This document shows positions 1 through 8,186 of a DNA stretch of 64,000 bases, piece after piece. A program made the translations under genes and the position numbers. The notes beneath the pieces were generated by a model. That model made no database searches, was not told the origin of the DNA, and saw only the letters and a list, made by a program, of their open reading frames with translations. Where the stretch lies: assembly GCA_965247585.1 (NCBI GenBank), contig CBDFHC010000004.1:372001-436000 (forward strand), given 5' to 3'. Origin of the DNA: CBDFHC01 sp965247585 (GTDB lineage: Bacteria > Chloroflexota > Dehalococcoidia > Lucifugimonadales > GCA-2712585). Positions within the stretch are counted from its first letter, which is position 1, and each line of letters starts with the position of its first letter.

Positions 1-387
1 ACGGAGGTGTTGGGGCTGGAGGTGACGCACCGGAGGGGTGGTATCGTTTTCCTGAGCGGGACGGAGCTTTCGCACTAGATAGCCTTCAATCCGCTGGGGG
101 ACGACGCGGCAGGGCCGGACGAGAGCCGAATAGGGCTCAATCACATGGCCTGGCAGATGGGGTCCTTTGAAGATTTGCAGGCGATGTGTCGGCACCTGGG
201 GAAGCAGGGAGTGGAGGTGTTGCGGGTGAGGGCGAACACGTTTCCCATGGGGATATTCTTCACGGGCCCGGACGGGAGCGGGATAGAGGTCTACTACGAG
301 GCGCCGGGGATGCCGTGGCGAAATGCCTGGGAGGGAACGTATCCGCGGGAGCTGGAGGAGGCCGCCGCGTCCGAGGAAGATGGATAG
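1..387 (+). pseudogene. VOC-family (glyoxalase/extradiol dioxygenase-like) protein, 5' truncated by window edge, in-frame stop
   Basis: One reading frame runs from base 1 to the stop at 385-387 and is broken by a single TAG at 76-78. Upstream it reads EVLGLEVTHRRGGIVFLSG and TELSH, downstream IAFNPLGDD and then NHMAWQMGSFEDL, GVEVLRV and FFTGPDGSGIEVYYE. This is the beta-strand pattern of the vicinal oxygen chelate fold: the His before the stop, the NH(M)AW and the IEVYYE glutamate sit where metal ligands usually lie. A CAG to TAG change would restore the usual SHQIAF-type motif. Family knowledge suggests a metal-dependent dioxygenase, isomerase or lyase; the substrate is unknown. An ATG at 145 could only make the C-terminal 80 residues. 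The N-terminus lies outside the window. Confidence 0.7.
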
Positions 388-468
388 GGAGATGCGGACG
401 GACTGGATGTTCAACAAGAAGAGAGCGGGTCCGCCAGTGGCCGAGCCAGGCCTTGACGTAGCAGGGAA

Positions 469-1077
469 ATGCACATTGGACTGATGATGGAGTGCGACTA
501 CCGGGAGGGGCAGACGGAGCGAGAGGCGTTCTCGGATGCGTTCCGGGTGGCGGAGGAGGCGGAGTCGCTGGGGTTCGACGGGGTGTGGCTGGCGGAGCGT
601 CACTTTGTTCCACCGGGGAGCGTAGGAATTTCTTCGGTGGTGTCGGCACCACTGATAATGGCAACGGCGATAGCAGGACGCACCAGCCGAATGCGCATAG
701 GAATTGGGGTGTTGGTGCTGCCGCTGGGCCACCCGGTGCGGCTGGCGGAGGAGGCGGACAGCAGCCCGAAGGCGGTGCTGGAGAAGTCTGGTACGTACGC
801 GGTGAATGTGCTGTCGACTGAGCAGAAGCAGGTGGCGGAGCCGTTTTTTAGCACGGCGAAGGTGTAAGGGAAGACGGTGAATGGCTACGGCTACACGCCG
901 GGGAGCACCGGGTCGCCGGTGCTGGACGACGCGTACAGCTATTTCGAATCGCGCGTTAAGGGCAAGGTGGAGGAAGGGGACCACACGGTGTATGTGGCGG
1001 AGGTGGTGGACGCGGGACACCGCCGGGACGATAAGGCGCTGGTGATGTGGGATACAGGGTGGTTTTACGGCGGGTAG
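469..1077 (+). pseudogene. Chimeric remnant: LLM monooxygenase N-terminus joined to flavin reductase C-terminus, with in-frame stop
   Basis: From ATG 469 the first ~96 residues are a typical luciferase-like monooxygenase start (MHIGLMMECDY, ESLGFDGVWLAERHF, IGIGVLVLPLGHPVRLAEEA). At about base 755 the sequence switches, in frame, to a flavin reductase-like split barrel (VLEKSGTYAVNVLSTEQKQ, then FFSTAKV). A TAA at 865-867 interrupts it, and the same frame continues KTVNGYGYTPGSTGSPVLDD, GDHTVYVAEVVDAG to the stop at 1075-1077. LLM enzymes use reduced flavin supplied by such reductases, so two neighbouring genes were probably fused by an internal deletion and then acquired a stop. No functional product is expected. 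A programmed or suppressed stop is possible but unsupported. Confidence 0.75.
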
Positions 1078-1866
1078 GGGGATACGAGAGGCGGCGGTTG
1101 CCGGCCCTTCGGCGGGCAACGCGGGGTGGGGGTGGCGGGGAGGAAGGGAGTGGGCGGCGGGCATCGCCGCCTCTTGGAGGTTTGTGCAATGTGAAGCGAC
1201 GGTGAGTGTGAAAAAGCCAAGGATGGTTGGTTGCGGGAAACCGAGCCCCGTTGTAGTGTAGCCGGAGAGTTGACTGGTGCGCGTGATGCAGGACATACGG
1301 GCGGATCTGCCGTGGCGATGGGTATCGCCACGACGGAGGACTCAAATGACAGGTTGGAGTTCCCGGTCTCCTTCGAGGGCCTCAAAAATTGTGACCAAAT
1401 TAAGCTGGAACAGCGAGACAGGACGTCAGGGCGGGAGACGCTCAACCCTGCCCCACCCAGATTCCTCGATTTTTACGCAGGGACTCGGAATCGATCAAGT
1501 TGGTGACCACACCAGGGAGGATGAATCACCAGGATTGGAATCCGAAGCGGGCGCCGCGGTAGGACTTGCTCTCCCCCCGCACCCAGATTCTTCGATCCTC
1601 ACGCACGGACTCAGAATGACATGGTGGGGGGCGGAATGCGGTATGGGCTCGTCCTTCGAGAGCCTCAGGATGAGCGGGTTGGAGGAGCAGGTCCGGTTTT
1701 ATTTCGGAGGGAATCAGCTATGGAGATGGGTATCGATTCCGCGAAGGACTACAAATCGCAGGTTGGTCTTTCCGCTCTCCTTCGAGGGCCTCAGGATGAG
1801 CGGGAATAGAAGGGCCGATGTGTCTATTGCCCAGGTAAAAGGAATGAATAAGAGGAGGGAAGGAAG
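1078..1866. repeat. Intergenic block of degenerate dispersed repeat modules
   Basis: No convincing gene. 1078-1230 shows nothing recognisable. From about 1313 come degraded copies of the modules that recur across the first 39 kb: a GATGGGTATCGCC-type module (1316 and 1727), a module pairing AGATTCTTCG with CTCAGAATGAC (about 1582-1622), and one pairing CTCGTCCTTCGAG with CTCAGGATGAG (about 1649-1675 and 1770-1803). Open frames across this block (for example 1277-1870) are low-complexity readings of the repeats and I do not call them genes. Confidence 0.7.
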
Positions 1867-2997
1867 ATGAAGGCGGGACTGTTTTTAATGCCATCACATC
1901 CACCGGAGCGGGACCCTTTCGAGGCGCAGCAGTATGACCTGGACGTGCTGAGCCTGGCGGATGAGCTGGGCTATATTGAGGCGTGGATTGGGGAGCATTT
2001 CACGGCGGTGTGGGAGCCGGTGCCGGCGCCGGACCTGCTGATTGCTCAGGCGCTGCTTCGGACGAAGAATATCAAGCTGGGCACCGGGGGTCACCTGCTG
2101 CCGTTCCACCATCCGGTGGAGTTGGCGCACCGGGTGGCGTACCTGGACCACCTGGCGCAGGGACGGTTCCAGTTCGGCATTGCGGCGGGGGGTCTGCCCA
2201 CGGACCACCAGATGTTCGGGGTGGATATGAACGCCGGGGAGCACCGTGACAGGACAAGGGAAGCGCTGGAGATTATCTTGCACACCTGGAGGGGGGAGCC
2301 GCTGTCCGAGTTCCAGGGGAAGTACTGGAGCGTGAAGATACCGGACCCGAAGGAGATGGAGTTTGCATCGCTGAAGCACTTTCGGACGCCGTACCAGAAG
2401 CCGCACCCGCCGATAGGGGTGGCGTCAGCGAGCCCTGGGTCGGAGACGCTGAAGATAGCCGGGGAGAAGGGTTACATACCGATGAGCCTGGGGCTGGGGC
2501 CGGCGTACCTGGCGAGCCACTGGGACTCGGTGCTGGAGGGAGCGGCGCGAGGAGGCAGGGAGGCGCCGCCACGGAGCGACTGGCGGATCGTTCGGGACGT
2601 GTGGATAGCGGACACGGACGAGGAAGCGGTGCGGGGGGCCAGGGAGGGGATGCTGTACCGGGCGTGGCAGGATTACCTGTACCCGCTGTTCGCGTTCGGG
2701 CCGTACCCGTTCACGGCTTCGATGAAGCACGACGAGAGTATGGCGACGGAAGACGTAACGATAGATTACATGGCGGAGCATTTATGGCTGGTGGGGTCGC
2801 CGGAGACGGTGGCGCAGAAGATACGGCACCTGTACGAGATCTCCGGCGGGTTTGGGGTGCTACTGGCGATGGTGCTGGACCACTCGGAGGACCCGGAAGG
2901 GTGGCGGAAGTCGATGCGTTTGCTGACGGAGGAGGTGCTGCCGAGGGTGGCGGACCTGACGGGTGAGAAGGCGCAGGTGGCGGCGGACGGGGAGTAG
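1867..2997 (+). CDS. LLM-class flavin-dependent oxidoreductase
   Basis: Intact 376-residue protein starting at ATG 1867 behind a good ribosome-binding site (GGAGGGAAGG). It has the bacterial luciferase TIM-barrel pattern: MKAGLFLMPSHPPERDP start, ELGYIEAWIGEHFTAVWEP, LGTGGHLLPFHHPVELAHRV, then QGRFQFGIAAGG, TRPYQKPHPPI-like TPYQKPHPPIGVASASPG and a C-terminal LVGSPETVAQKI. The family uses FMNH2 or F420H2 to oxygenate or reduce small organic molecules; cofactor and substrate cannot be read here. It belongs to a local set of LLM genes (also at 5023 and 62867, plus remnants), which points to catabolism of organic compounds in the cytoplasm. Length is normal for the family and no defects are visible. 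Confidence 0.9.
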   Translation: MKAGLFLMPSHPPERDPFEAQQYDLDVLSLADELGYIEAWIGEHFTAVWEPVPAPDLLIAQALLRTKNIKLGTGGHLLPFHHPVELAHRVAYLDHLAQGRFQFGIAAGGLPTDHQMFGVDMNAGEHRDRTREALEIILHTWRGEPLSEFQGKYWSVKIPDPKEMEFASLKHFRTPYQKPHPPIGVASASPGSETLKIAGEKGYIPMSLGLGPAYLASHWDSVLEGAARGGREAPPRSDWRIVRDVWIADTDEEAVRGAREGMLYRAWQDYLYPLFAFGPYPFTASMKHDESMATEDVTIDYMAEHLWLVGSPETVAQKIRHLYEISGGFGVLLAMVLDHSEDPEGWRKSMRLLTEEVLPRVADLTGEKAQVAADGE

Positions 2998-3004
2998 GGG
3001 GTAG

Positions 3005-3095
3005 GAAAGTTCTGAGGGACACCCTCAGACTCCCGGCAGTGAACCCAGGTTCCCTGCACTCTCCTGTCCGGTTGTGCAAGTGGGGGTAGAGGTCG
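3005..3095 (+). repeat. Dispersed repeat, hairpin module (variant with AACC/GGTT second hairpin)
   Basis: Carries the core hairpin TCTGAGGGACACCCTCAGA (8-bp stem, 3-nt loop), then CTCCCGGCAG and the second partly palindromic segment CCCAGGTTCCCTGCACTCTCCT. It lies between the convergent LLM (1867-2997) and SDR (3106-3882) genes and could also weakly terminate transcription, but no T-tract follows. Confidence 0.75.
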
Positions 3096-3105
3096 CTTCA
3101 GCCGG

Positions 3106-3882
3106 CTAGAAGAGGGATCGGGACTGGCCGCCGTCGATGTTGATGCAGGCACCGCTGATGAGGTCGGCGCGGTCGGAGGCGAGGAAGGCGACCATTTCGC
3201 CGATGGGCTCGGGCCAGCCGAAGCGTCCGGCGGGCAGGTTGCGAGAGATGAAGTCGGCGACGACCTTGGGGGAATTGTTCTGCTGGAACCGGTCCCAGGA
3301 GCTGCCGGGGAAATCTATGGAGCCGGGGGCGATGCAGTTGACCAGGACGTTCTCCGAGACGAGTTGCAGGGCGATGTGTTTGGAGAAGGCGATGAGTCCG
3401 GCTTTGGCGGTCATGTAGTCAGAGGAGCCGCCGTATTCGCGACCAAATACGGATGAGATGTTGATGACGCGGCCCCAGCGGTTTTCGCGCATGTGGGGCA
3501 GGACGAGGGTGGTGAGGCGGACGGCGCTGATGAGGTTGAAGTGGAGCCCTTCCATGAAGGTCTCCATGGTGGTCTCTTCGATTTTAACGGAGCCGCGGCG
3601 GCCGCCCACGTTGTTGACCAGGATGTCCGGGTGACCAAGGTTGGAGACGGTGTCGTTATAGAAGCGGTGGGCGTCGTCCTCGCTGGTGACGTCGGCGATG
3701 GTGGCGAGGACGTTGACGCCATGGGTCTCAAGCTCCGAGGCGGCGGCGTCCAGGCGCTCCTGGCCCCGGGCGCAGATGGAGACATGGCAGCCCTCACGGG
3801 CGAGGGCGTAGGCGGCCTGTTTGCCGAGGCCGTTGCTGCCGCCGGTGATCATTGCGACCTTGCCTTGCAGACCCAGGTCCAT
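3106..3882 (-). CDS. SDR-family NAD(P)-dependent oxidoreductase
   Basis: 258 residues if started at ATG 3882, which has GGAGG five bases upstream and puts the family start MDLGLQGKVAMITGG at residue 1. A longer frame to 3975 reads through repeat sequence and is unlikely. Classical short-chain dehydrogenase features are present: Rossmann motif TGGSNGLG (about residues 13-20), the NNVG motif, a catalytic Ser in NISSVFG, Tyr-x3-Lys in SDYMTAKAG, and a C-terminal SGACINIDGGQS. It should reduce or oxidise a carbonyl/alcohol with NAD(P)H; substrate unknown. It is convergent with the LLM gene before it and flanked on both sides by dispersed repeats. Confidence 0.9.
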   Translation of the reverse strand: MDLGLQGKVAMITGGSNGLGKQAAYALAREGCHVSICARGQERLDAAASELETHGVNVLATIADVTSEDDAHRFYNDTVSNLGHPDILVNNVGGRRGSVKIEETTMETFMEGLHFNLISAVRLTTLVLPHMRENRWGRVINISSVFGREYGGSSDYMTAKAGLIAFSKHIALQLVSENVLVNCIAPGSIDFPGSSWDRFQQNNSPKVVADFISRNLPAGRFGWPEPIGEMVAFLASDRADLISGACINIDGGQSRSLF

Positions 3883-3954
3883 GTGAGCCTCCGATGTGAT
3901 GGGGATTGAGAAGCAGGGTGGATTATGGTGCAGGGGTTGGAGGTTAGCAATGTG

Positions 3955-4112
3955 GGGGATGGGTATCGCCAACACTGAGTATTGAAAATCACAGGTTGGT
4001 GGTGCCCACCCACCAGCCCAGGAAGGTTCAATAAAGTTTTTCTGAGGGACACCCTCAGACTCCCGGCAGCCACCATCCAGGTTCCCTGCACCCTCCTATA
4101 CGGTTGGATTTT
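3955..4112 (+). repeat. Dispersed composite repeat, near full length
   Basis: Contains the 5' module GGGATGGGTATCGCC, the AAATCACAGGTTGGTGG block, a CCCACCCACCAGCCC box, an A/T-rich spacer (TTCAATAAAGTTTT) and the TCTGAGGGACACCCTCAGA hairpin followed by the CAGGTTCCCTGCA segment. About 150 bp, between the divergent starts of the SDR and the small membrane protein. Confidence 0.85.
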
Positions 4113-4128
4113 TGAACGGGAGGATTGA

Positions 4129-4431
4129 TTGCGGGGCGGCGCCAGGATAGGCTTTGAGCGGGAGTACCGGAGAGGTGATGGCGCGTTGCTTACGGTGTTT
4201 GGCTCGATTGCGGTGGCGAGTATGTTGATTTCCTACGGATTGGAGAACCGGTCGGCGTGGTTCGTGCTGACCTTCGCGGTGGCTTCGGCGGCGACGGCGG
4301 TGTACAGCGGGTTGGAGGAGGTGTGGCCGATCACGGTGATAGAAGCGCTATGGAGTATGGTGGCGCTACAGCGGTTCGCGGTGCGGTGGCGGGTTGAGGG
4401 CAGGTTGACCCCTTTCGGGAAGCGCACCTAG
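4129..4431 (+). CDS. Small two-helix membrane protein, function unknown
   Basis: 100 residues from a TTG at 4129 with GGGAGGA just upstream. The sequence shows a basic, charged N-terminus (RIGFEREYRRGD), a first hydrophobic stretch (LLTVFGSIAVASMLISYGL), a second (WFVLTFAVASAATAVYSGL), then a short amphipathic stretch ending VIEALWSMVALQRFAVRW and a basic tail. The VIEALWSMVAL segment resembles the end of small CBU_0592-like membrane proteins, but I am not certain. No enzymatic motif is present. It is flanked by repeats on both sides, so no operon context helps. Confidence 0.6.
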   Translation: MRGGARIGFEREYRRGDGALLTVFGSIAVASMLISYGLENRSAWFVLTFAVASAATAVYSGLEEVWPITVIEALWSMVALQRFAVRWRVEGRLTPFGKRT

Positions 4432-4439
4432 AATGGCGT

Positions 4440-5022
4440 GGAGGGAGTTCTATAGAGCCTTTCCGTCAACTAACGGCCGTGGAAGTAAGGTGTAGAGCGG
4501 TACGGGCTCGTCCTACGAGAGCTTCAGAGCTTGTGAGTAAATTGAGCGGGTACAACGATAGAGGGCGGGACACGCTCCACCCTCCTCCACCCAGATTCCT
4601 CGATCTTAAAGGACGGACTCGGAAACGATCATGTTGGCGTCCAGCACCAGGGAGGATGAAAACCCAGGAATCGGATCCGAATCGGGCGCCGCGGTAGGAC
4701 TTGCTCTCCCCCCACACCCAGATTCTTCGATCCTCACGGGCGGACTCAGAATGACATGGTGGGGGTGGAATGCGGTATGGGCTCGTCCTTCGAGAGCCTC
4801 AGGATGAGTGGGTTTGATGGGGCAGGGAGGCTTATTTTTATAGGAATGACATGTGTCATTTGGACGCTCGACATTCGATGAAGTGACGATGAAAGTGTGG
4901 AAGAAGTCAAAAGCTCACAGCCCCCCAGGATGAGGGGGTTGGACGGATAGAAAGCTACGGGTTGCGCTGTAACAATCACGTTAAGGCGCAAGTGGACGGC
5001 GAATATAGGCAGGAGTGGAGAG
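4440..5022 (+). repeat. Block of mixed dispersed repeat modules
   Basis: Contains, in order, a GGTACGGGCTCGTCCTACGAGAGC module (about 4498-4524), a CACCCAGATTCCTCGATC copy (4588), a ATGTTGGCGTCCAGCACCAGGGAGGATGAAA module (4630-4662), another AGATTCTTCGATCCTCAC...CTCAGAATGAC pair (4720-4757), a CTCGTCCTTCGAG...CTCAGGATGAG pair (4781-4807) and the TTTTTATAGGAATGACAT element (4833-4850). No gene recognised; the strand follows the common orientation of the repeats. Confidence 0.75.
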
Positions 5023-6225
5023 ATGATAACGAAGTTTAGCAGCCTGTACGCGGGCTCGGTGGACATGGAGAACCTGGGCTTTGAGGGGACGCCAGTTAAC
5101 GAGCGGAGGTATTCGAACGAACATCTGGTGACGGCGCTGTATAAGGCGAGGGAGATGGCGCAGTTTCTGGACGATTTGGGGTTCCACAGCTTCTGGATGG
5201 CGGAGCACCATTTTCAGCCGGAAGGGTACGAGTGCATCCCGAATATATTGCAGCTTAGCGTTGACCTGGCGCACTACACGAAGCAGATCAAGTTCGGGTG
5301 CGGGTTCAATATCGGGCCGATGTGGCACCCGCTGCGGCTGGCGGAGGACTACGCCTCGGCGGACGTGCTGACGGGCGGGCGGGTGATCTTCGGGTTGGGC
5401 AGGGGGTACCACTCGCGGGAGGTGGAAAGCTTCGGGGCGCCGGTGATTGACCAGGACGCGAACCGGGAGCTATTCGAGGAGCAGGTGGAGATCATTTTTA
5501 AGGCGTTCAACGAGGAGTCGTTTTCGCATCACGGGAAGCACTACAACATCCCGCCAAAGGTGCCGTACCGGGGGTACGAGTTGGAGGAGATCTCGCTGGT
5601 GCCGAGGCCGCTTAACCTGCCGGTGGAGTGCTGGCAGCCGATTGTCAGCGGGAGCCAGAGGGCGCTGGCTTTTATGGCGAAGTACCATATCAACGGGGTC
5701 ATCGGCGGAGGCGCGGCGTCGGGGGGCGCGGCGATGAAGGTGGTGGAGGCCTGGAGGGAAACGCTAGCGCGGCACGGGAGGGAGACGGAGCTGGGGCAGG
5801 ACCTGAGTGTAGGGGTCTCGATACACCTGGCGGACACGGAGGCGAAGGCGATCAAGGAGGCGAAGAAGTACCTGGAGGAGTACCAGAAGATGTTTGGACC
5901 TTTCGGGTTTGTGCGGGGGCTGACGGAGGAGCAGATCGTGGCGCTGGGGGACCCCCGGACGGCAGGGTCGGCGGGGCTGCCGACGGTGGAGGATAGTATC
6001 AAGGAGGGGTCGTGGATTTGTGGGCCGCCGGAACTGGTGACGGAGCGGCTGATGGAGATGGGGGAGAAGTTCCCAGGGCTGGAGCAGGTTTCGGTGGGAC
6101 ATGCCACAGTGGGGACGCCGTTGAAGGACTGGAAGGGGCAGATGGAGTGGTTTGGGAAAGAGGTGATGCCGGCGTTTACGGGCAGGGTGGGTGCAGGGGC
6201 GGTGGGGGAGTCGCAGTCTATCTAA
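5023..6225 (+). CDS. LLM-class flavin-dependent oxidoreductase
   Basis: 400 residues from ATG 5023 (GGAGTGGAGAG upstream). Luciferase-family landmarks: DLGFHSFWMAEHHFQPEGYE, KQIKFGCGFNIGPMWHPLRLAED, TGGRVIFGLGRGYHSREVESFG, then PYRGYELEEISLVPRPL and a late WICGPPELVTERL. The AEHHF and GRGYHSREVE motifs are typical of alkanal monooxygenase alpha-like proteins. It likely binds reduced FMN or F420 and acts on a small organic substrate. It is longer than the 1867 gene and only distantly similar, so they are not a recent duplication. Downstream, after about 200 bp with no clear feature, lies the restriction-modification pair. Confidence 0.9.
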   Translation: MITKFSSLYAGSVDMENLGFEGTPVNERRYSNEHLVTALYKAREMAQFLDDLGFHSFWMAEHHFQPEGYECIPNILQLSVDLAHYTKQIKFGCGFNIGPMWHPLRLAEDYASADVLTGGRVIFGLGRGYHSREVESFGAPVIDQDANRELFEEQVEIIFKAFNEESFSHHGKHYNIPPKVPYRGYELEEISLVPRPLNLPVECWQPIVSGSQRALAFMAKYHINGVIGGGAASGGAAMKVVEAWRETLARHGRETELGQDLSVGVSIHLADTEAKAIKEAKKYLEEYQKMFGPFGFVRGLTEEQIVALGDPRTAGSAGLPTVEDSIKEGSWICGPPELVTERLMEMGEKFPGLEQVSVGHATVGTPLKDWKGQMEWFGKEVMPAFTGRVGAGAVGESQSI

Positions 6226-6433
6226 ATCCTGCCGTATTGGGGTCTGGCGGAGCTTGCCAGTGCTTTGAAGCCGCCGTCCAAGAATGCTAAGTTGCCGACA
6301 GTGAAGCGCAGGACGTTTAGTAGTGTATAGTCCAACACAACTCCAGCGGAGAACCAAGGGATGATAACAGATCTCGACCACCCGGCCTCGCTCCCCTACC
6401 TGAAAAGGTGATGGCAAGCATGATAAAGGTGAA

Positions 6434-7441
6434 GTGAAACTTGTGAGGGGTATGAAAGTCTCTGCAATTCACGATACACGGGCAGTATTTGGGGATGGAG
6501 GGCATCCAGACCTGGAAAAACTGGTTCCGTTTCGCGCGCTCGCCTTGGCCCAGACAAATCACCAGAAAGCGATCCCGGCTCTGGCCAAGGACACCGACTC
6601 AACCGATGAGATAGAGCAGCGTGTTCATGAATCTAGCACCCGTCATGAACTTGTGTTGGGCGATAGCCGCAAGTTAGATGAAGTTACGAATGAGAGTGTC
6701 CACCTTGTGGTGACATCACCGCCTTACTGGACACTGAAACACTATCCTCAGCAAGAGGGACAGTTAGGGCTTGTAGAACACTATGAGGAGTTCCTAGACG
6801 AACTCGACAAAGTTTGGCGCCAAGTCCTCCGTGTGCTCGTCCCAGGTGGCCGACTTGTCGTCGTCGTGGGAGATGTTTGCTTACCACGGCGGCAGTTTGG
6901 GCGCCATATCGTGTTCCCTCTCCACGCCAGCATACAAGAGCGGTGCCGGGCCATTGGCTTCGACAATTTGACGCCGATCATCTGGTACAAGATCTCTAAC
7001 GCGCACTACGAAGTAGAAAATGGATCCAGGTTTTTAGGAAAGCCTTACGAGCCAAACGCAATCATTAAAAATGATGCAGAGTTCATACTGTTCCAGAGAA
7101 AATCTGGAGCCTACAGACAACCTTCCCTGGCAGCCCGTATCCTGTCAGTAATCCCTGAAGACCGGCATCGAGAGTGGTTCCGACAAGTGTGGTCTCTTGG
7201 CGGCGCTTCGACACGACACCATCCGTCTCCGTTCCCTCTGGAACTCGCAGAGAGGGTCATCCGGATGTTCTCGTTTGTGGGAGATACAGTTCTTGACCCA
7301 TTCTCAGGCACAGGAACAACCAACGTTGCAGCTCTTCATTGGGGTCGCCATAGCCTAGGCTTTGAAATAGAGCCTAAATACTTTGCATTAGCATCCAACC
7401 GTCTGAGTAACGCTATGGCCCGCCAGCCAAAGCTTTTGTAA
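6434..7441 (+). CDS. DNA methyltransferase of a restriction-modification system (beta-type motif order)
   Basis: 335 residues from GTG 6434 (an ATG at 6452 is an alternative start). The catalytic motif TSPPYW (about residues 94-99) comes before the AdoMet-binding motif DPFSGTGTTNVA (about 289-300), the beta-class order of amino-methyltransferases; the S-P-P-Y form is commoner in N4-cytosine enzymes, though N6-adenine is not excluded. VLVPGGRLVVVVGD and GFEIEPKYFALA are also typical. It should protect the host from the adjacent nuclease. Base composition and codon use (many AT-ending codons) differ from the GC-rich neighbours, a sign of transfer. From memory, classical PaeR7I/XhoI partners are a different, larger methylase type, so the pairing is of interest. 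Confidence 0.85.
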   Translation: MKLVRGMKVSAIHDTRAVFGDGGHPDLEKLVPFRALALAQTNHQKAIPALAKDTDSTDEIEQRVHESSTRHELVLGDSRKLDEVTNESVHLVVTSPPYWTLKHYPQQEGQLGLVEHYEEFLDELDKVWRQVLRVLVPGGRLVVVVGDVCLPRRQFGRHIVFPLHASIQERCRAIGFDNLTPIIWYKISNAHYEVENGSRFLGKPYEPNAIIKNDAEFILFQRKSGAYRQPSLAARILSVIPEDRHREWFRQVWSLGGASTRHHPSPFPLELAERVIRMFSFVGDTVLDPFSGTGTTNVAALHWGRHSLGFEIEPKYFALASNRLSNAMARQPKLL

Positions 7442-7517
7442 ACGAGCATCGTAGAGCGATCAGGCGTCATATGAGGGTTGAGAGGTTTGTATTCTCTAAA
7501 GCATCCGGCATTTCTGG

Positions 7518-8186
7518 TTGACGCGCGGACGACAGGCCTTCGAACAGCAGGGACGAGGACGAGTCGACCACGGGGGGCGAAGCGCCGTTACTGGCGGCCA
7601 GCACATGGATGGGTTTCTTGACAAGCTGACGACATTAATGGTGAGTGTTGGCGTTAGTGAATCAGATATTTTCACTCGCAGAAGAAAAACAGAAATTCCC
7701 GGATTCTATCGTCCCACAAAAGGCTGGGATATGGTCGTAGTAACCGATCAGAAACTTGTTGCGGCAATCGAACTAAAATCACAAGTAGGGCCGTCGTTTG
7801 GCAATAATTTCAACAATCGCACTGAGGAAGCGATGGGAACGGCTCTAGACACTTGGACCGCATTTAGGGAAAGACGATTTGGGATGTCTTCAGCACCATG
7901 GTTAGGGTACCTTTTTCTGCTGGAAGACTGTGAGGCATCCCGCAGATCAGTGGCAGTAACAGAACCTCACTTCCGGGTATCTGAAGAATTTAGGGGTGCC
8001 TCATACGCAAAACGATATGAGCTTTTCTGCCGTCGTTTGGTTCTTGAGCGCCAGTTTACGGCTGCATCTCTGCTCGTGGCCGATCGAAGCTATGCGAGCC
8101 GCAATAGAAACTATGTTGAGCCAGCGGAAAATCTGTCGGCCTGCCAATTCGTTACTTCGCTGTTGCGACACGTTCGGCCGGGTTAG
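7518..8186 (+). CDS. PaeR7I/XhoI-type type II restriction endonuclease, N-terminus probably frameshifted
   Basis: The family core is plain: SAVTGGQHMDGFLDKL, IPGFYRPTKGWDMVVV, AAIELKSQVGPSFGNNFNNR, TEEAMGTALDTWTAFRE, APWLGYLFLLEDCEASRR and YAKRYELFCRRLVLERQFTA. WD...ELK is the PD-(D/E)xK-type centre. Family members cut CTCGAG. The frame is open from 7500 but the only start codons are TTG 7518 and ATG 7605, both inside conserved sequence (IRHFW precedes TTG 7518). An ATG at 7471 begins MRVERFVFSKA in another frame; one lost base near 7502 (GCC ATC to GCATC) would link it to IRHFWLTRGRQ and give a family-like length of about 238 residues. The nuclease may thus be impaired. Its stop overlaps that of the convergent amidohydrolase. 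Confidence 0.85.
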   Translation: MTRGRQAFEQQGRGRVDHGGRSAVTGGQHMDGFLDKLTTLMVSVGVSESDIFTRRRKTEIPGFYRPTKGWDMVVVTDQKLVAAIELKSQVGPSFGNNFNNRTEEAMGTALDTWTAFRERRFGMSSAPWLGYLFLLEDCEASRRSVAVTEPHFRVSEEFRGASYAKRYELFCRRLVLERQFTAASLLVADRSYASRNRNYVEPAENLSACQFVTSLLRHVRPG

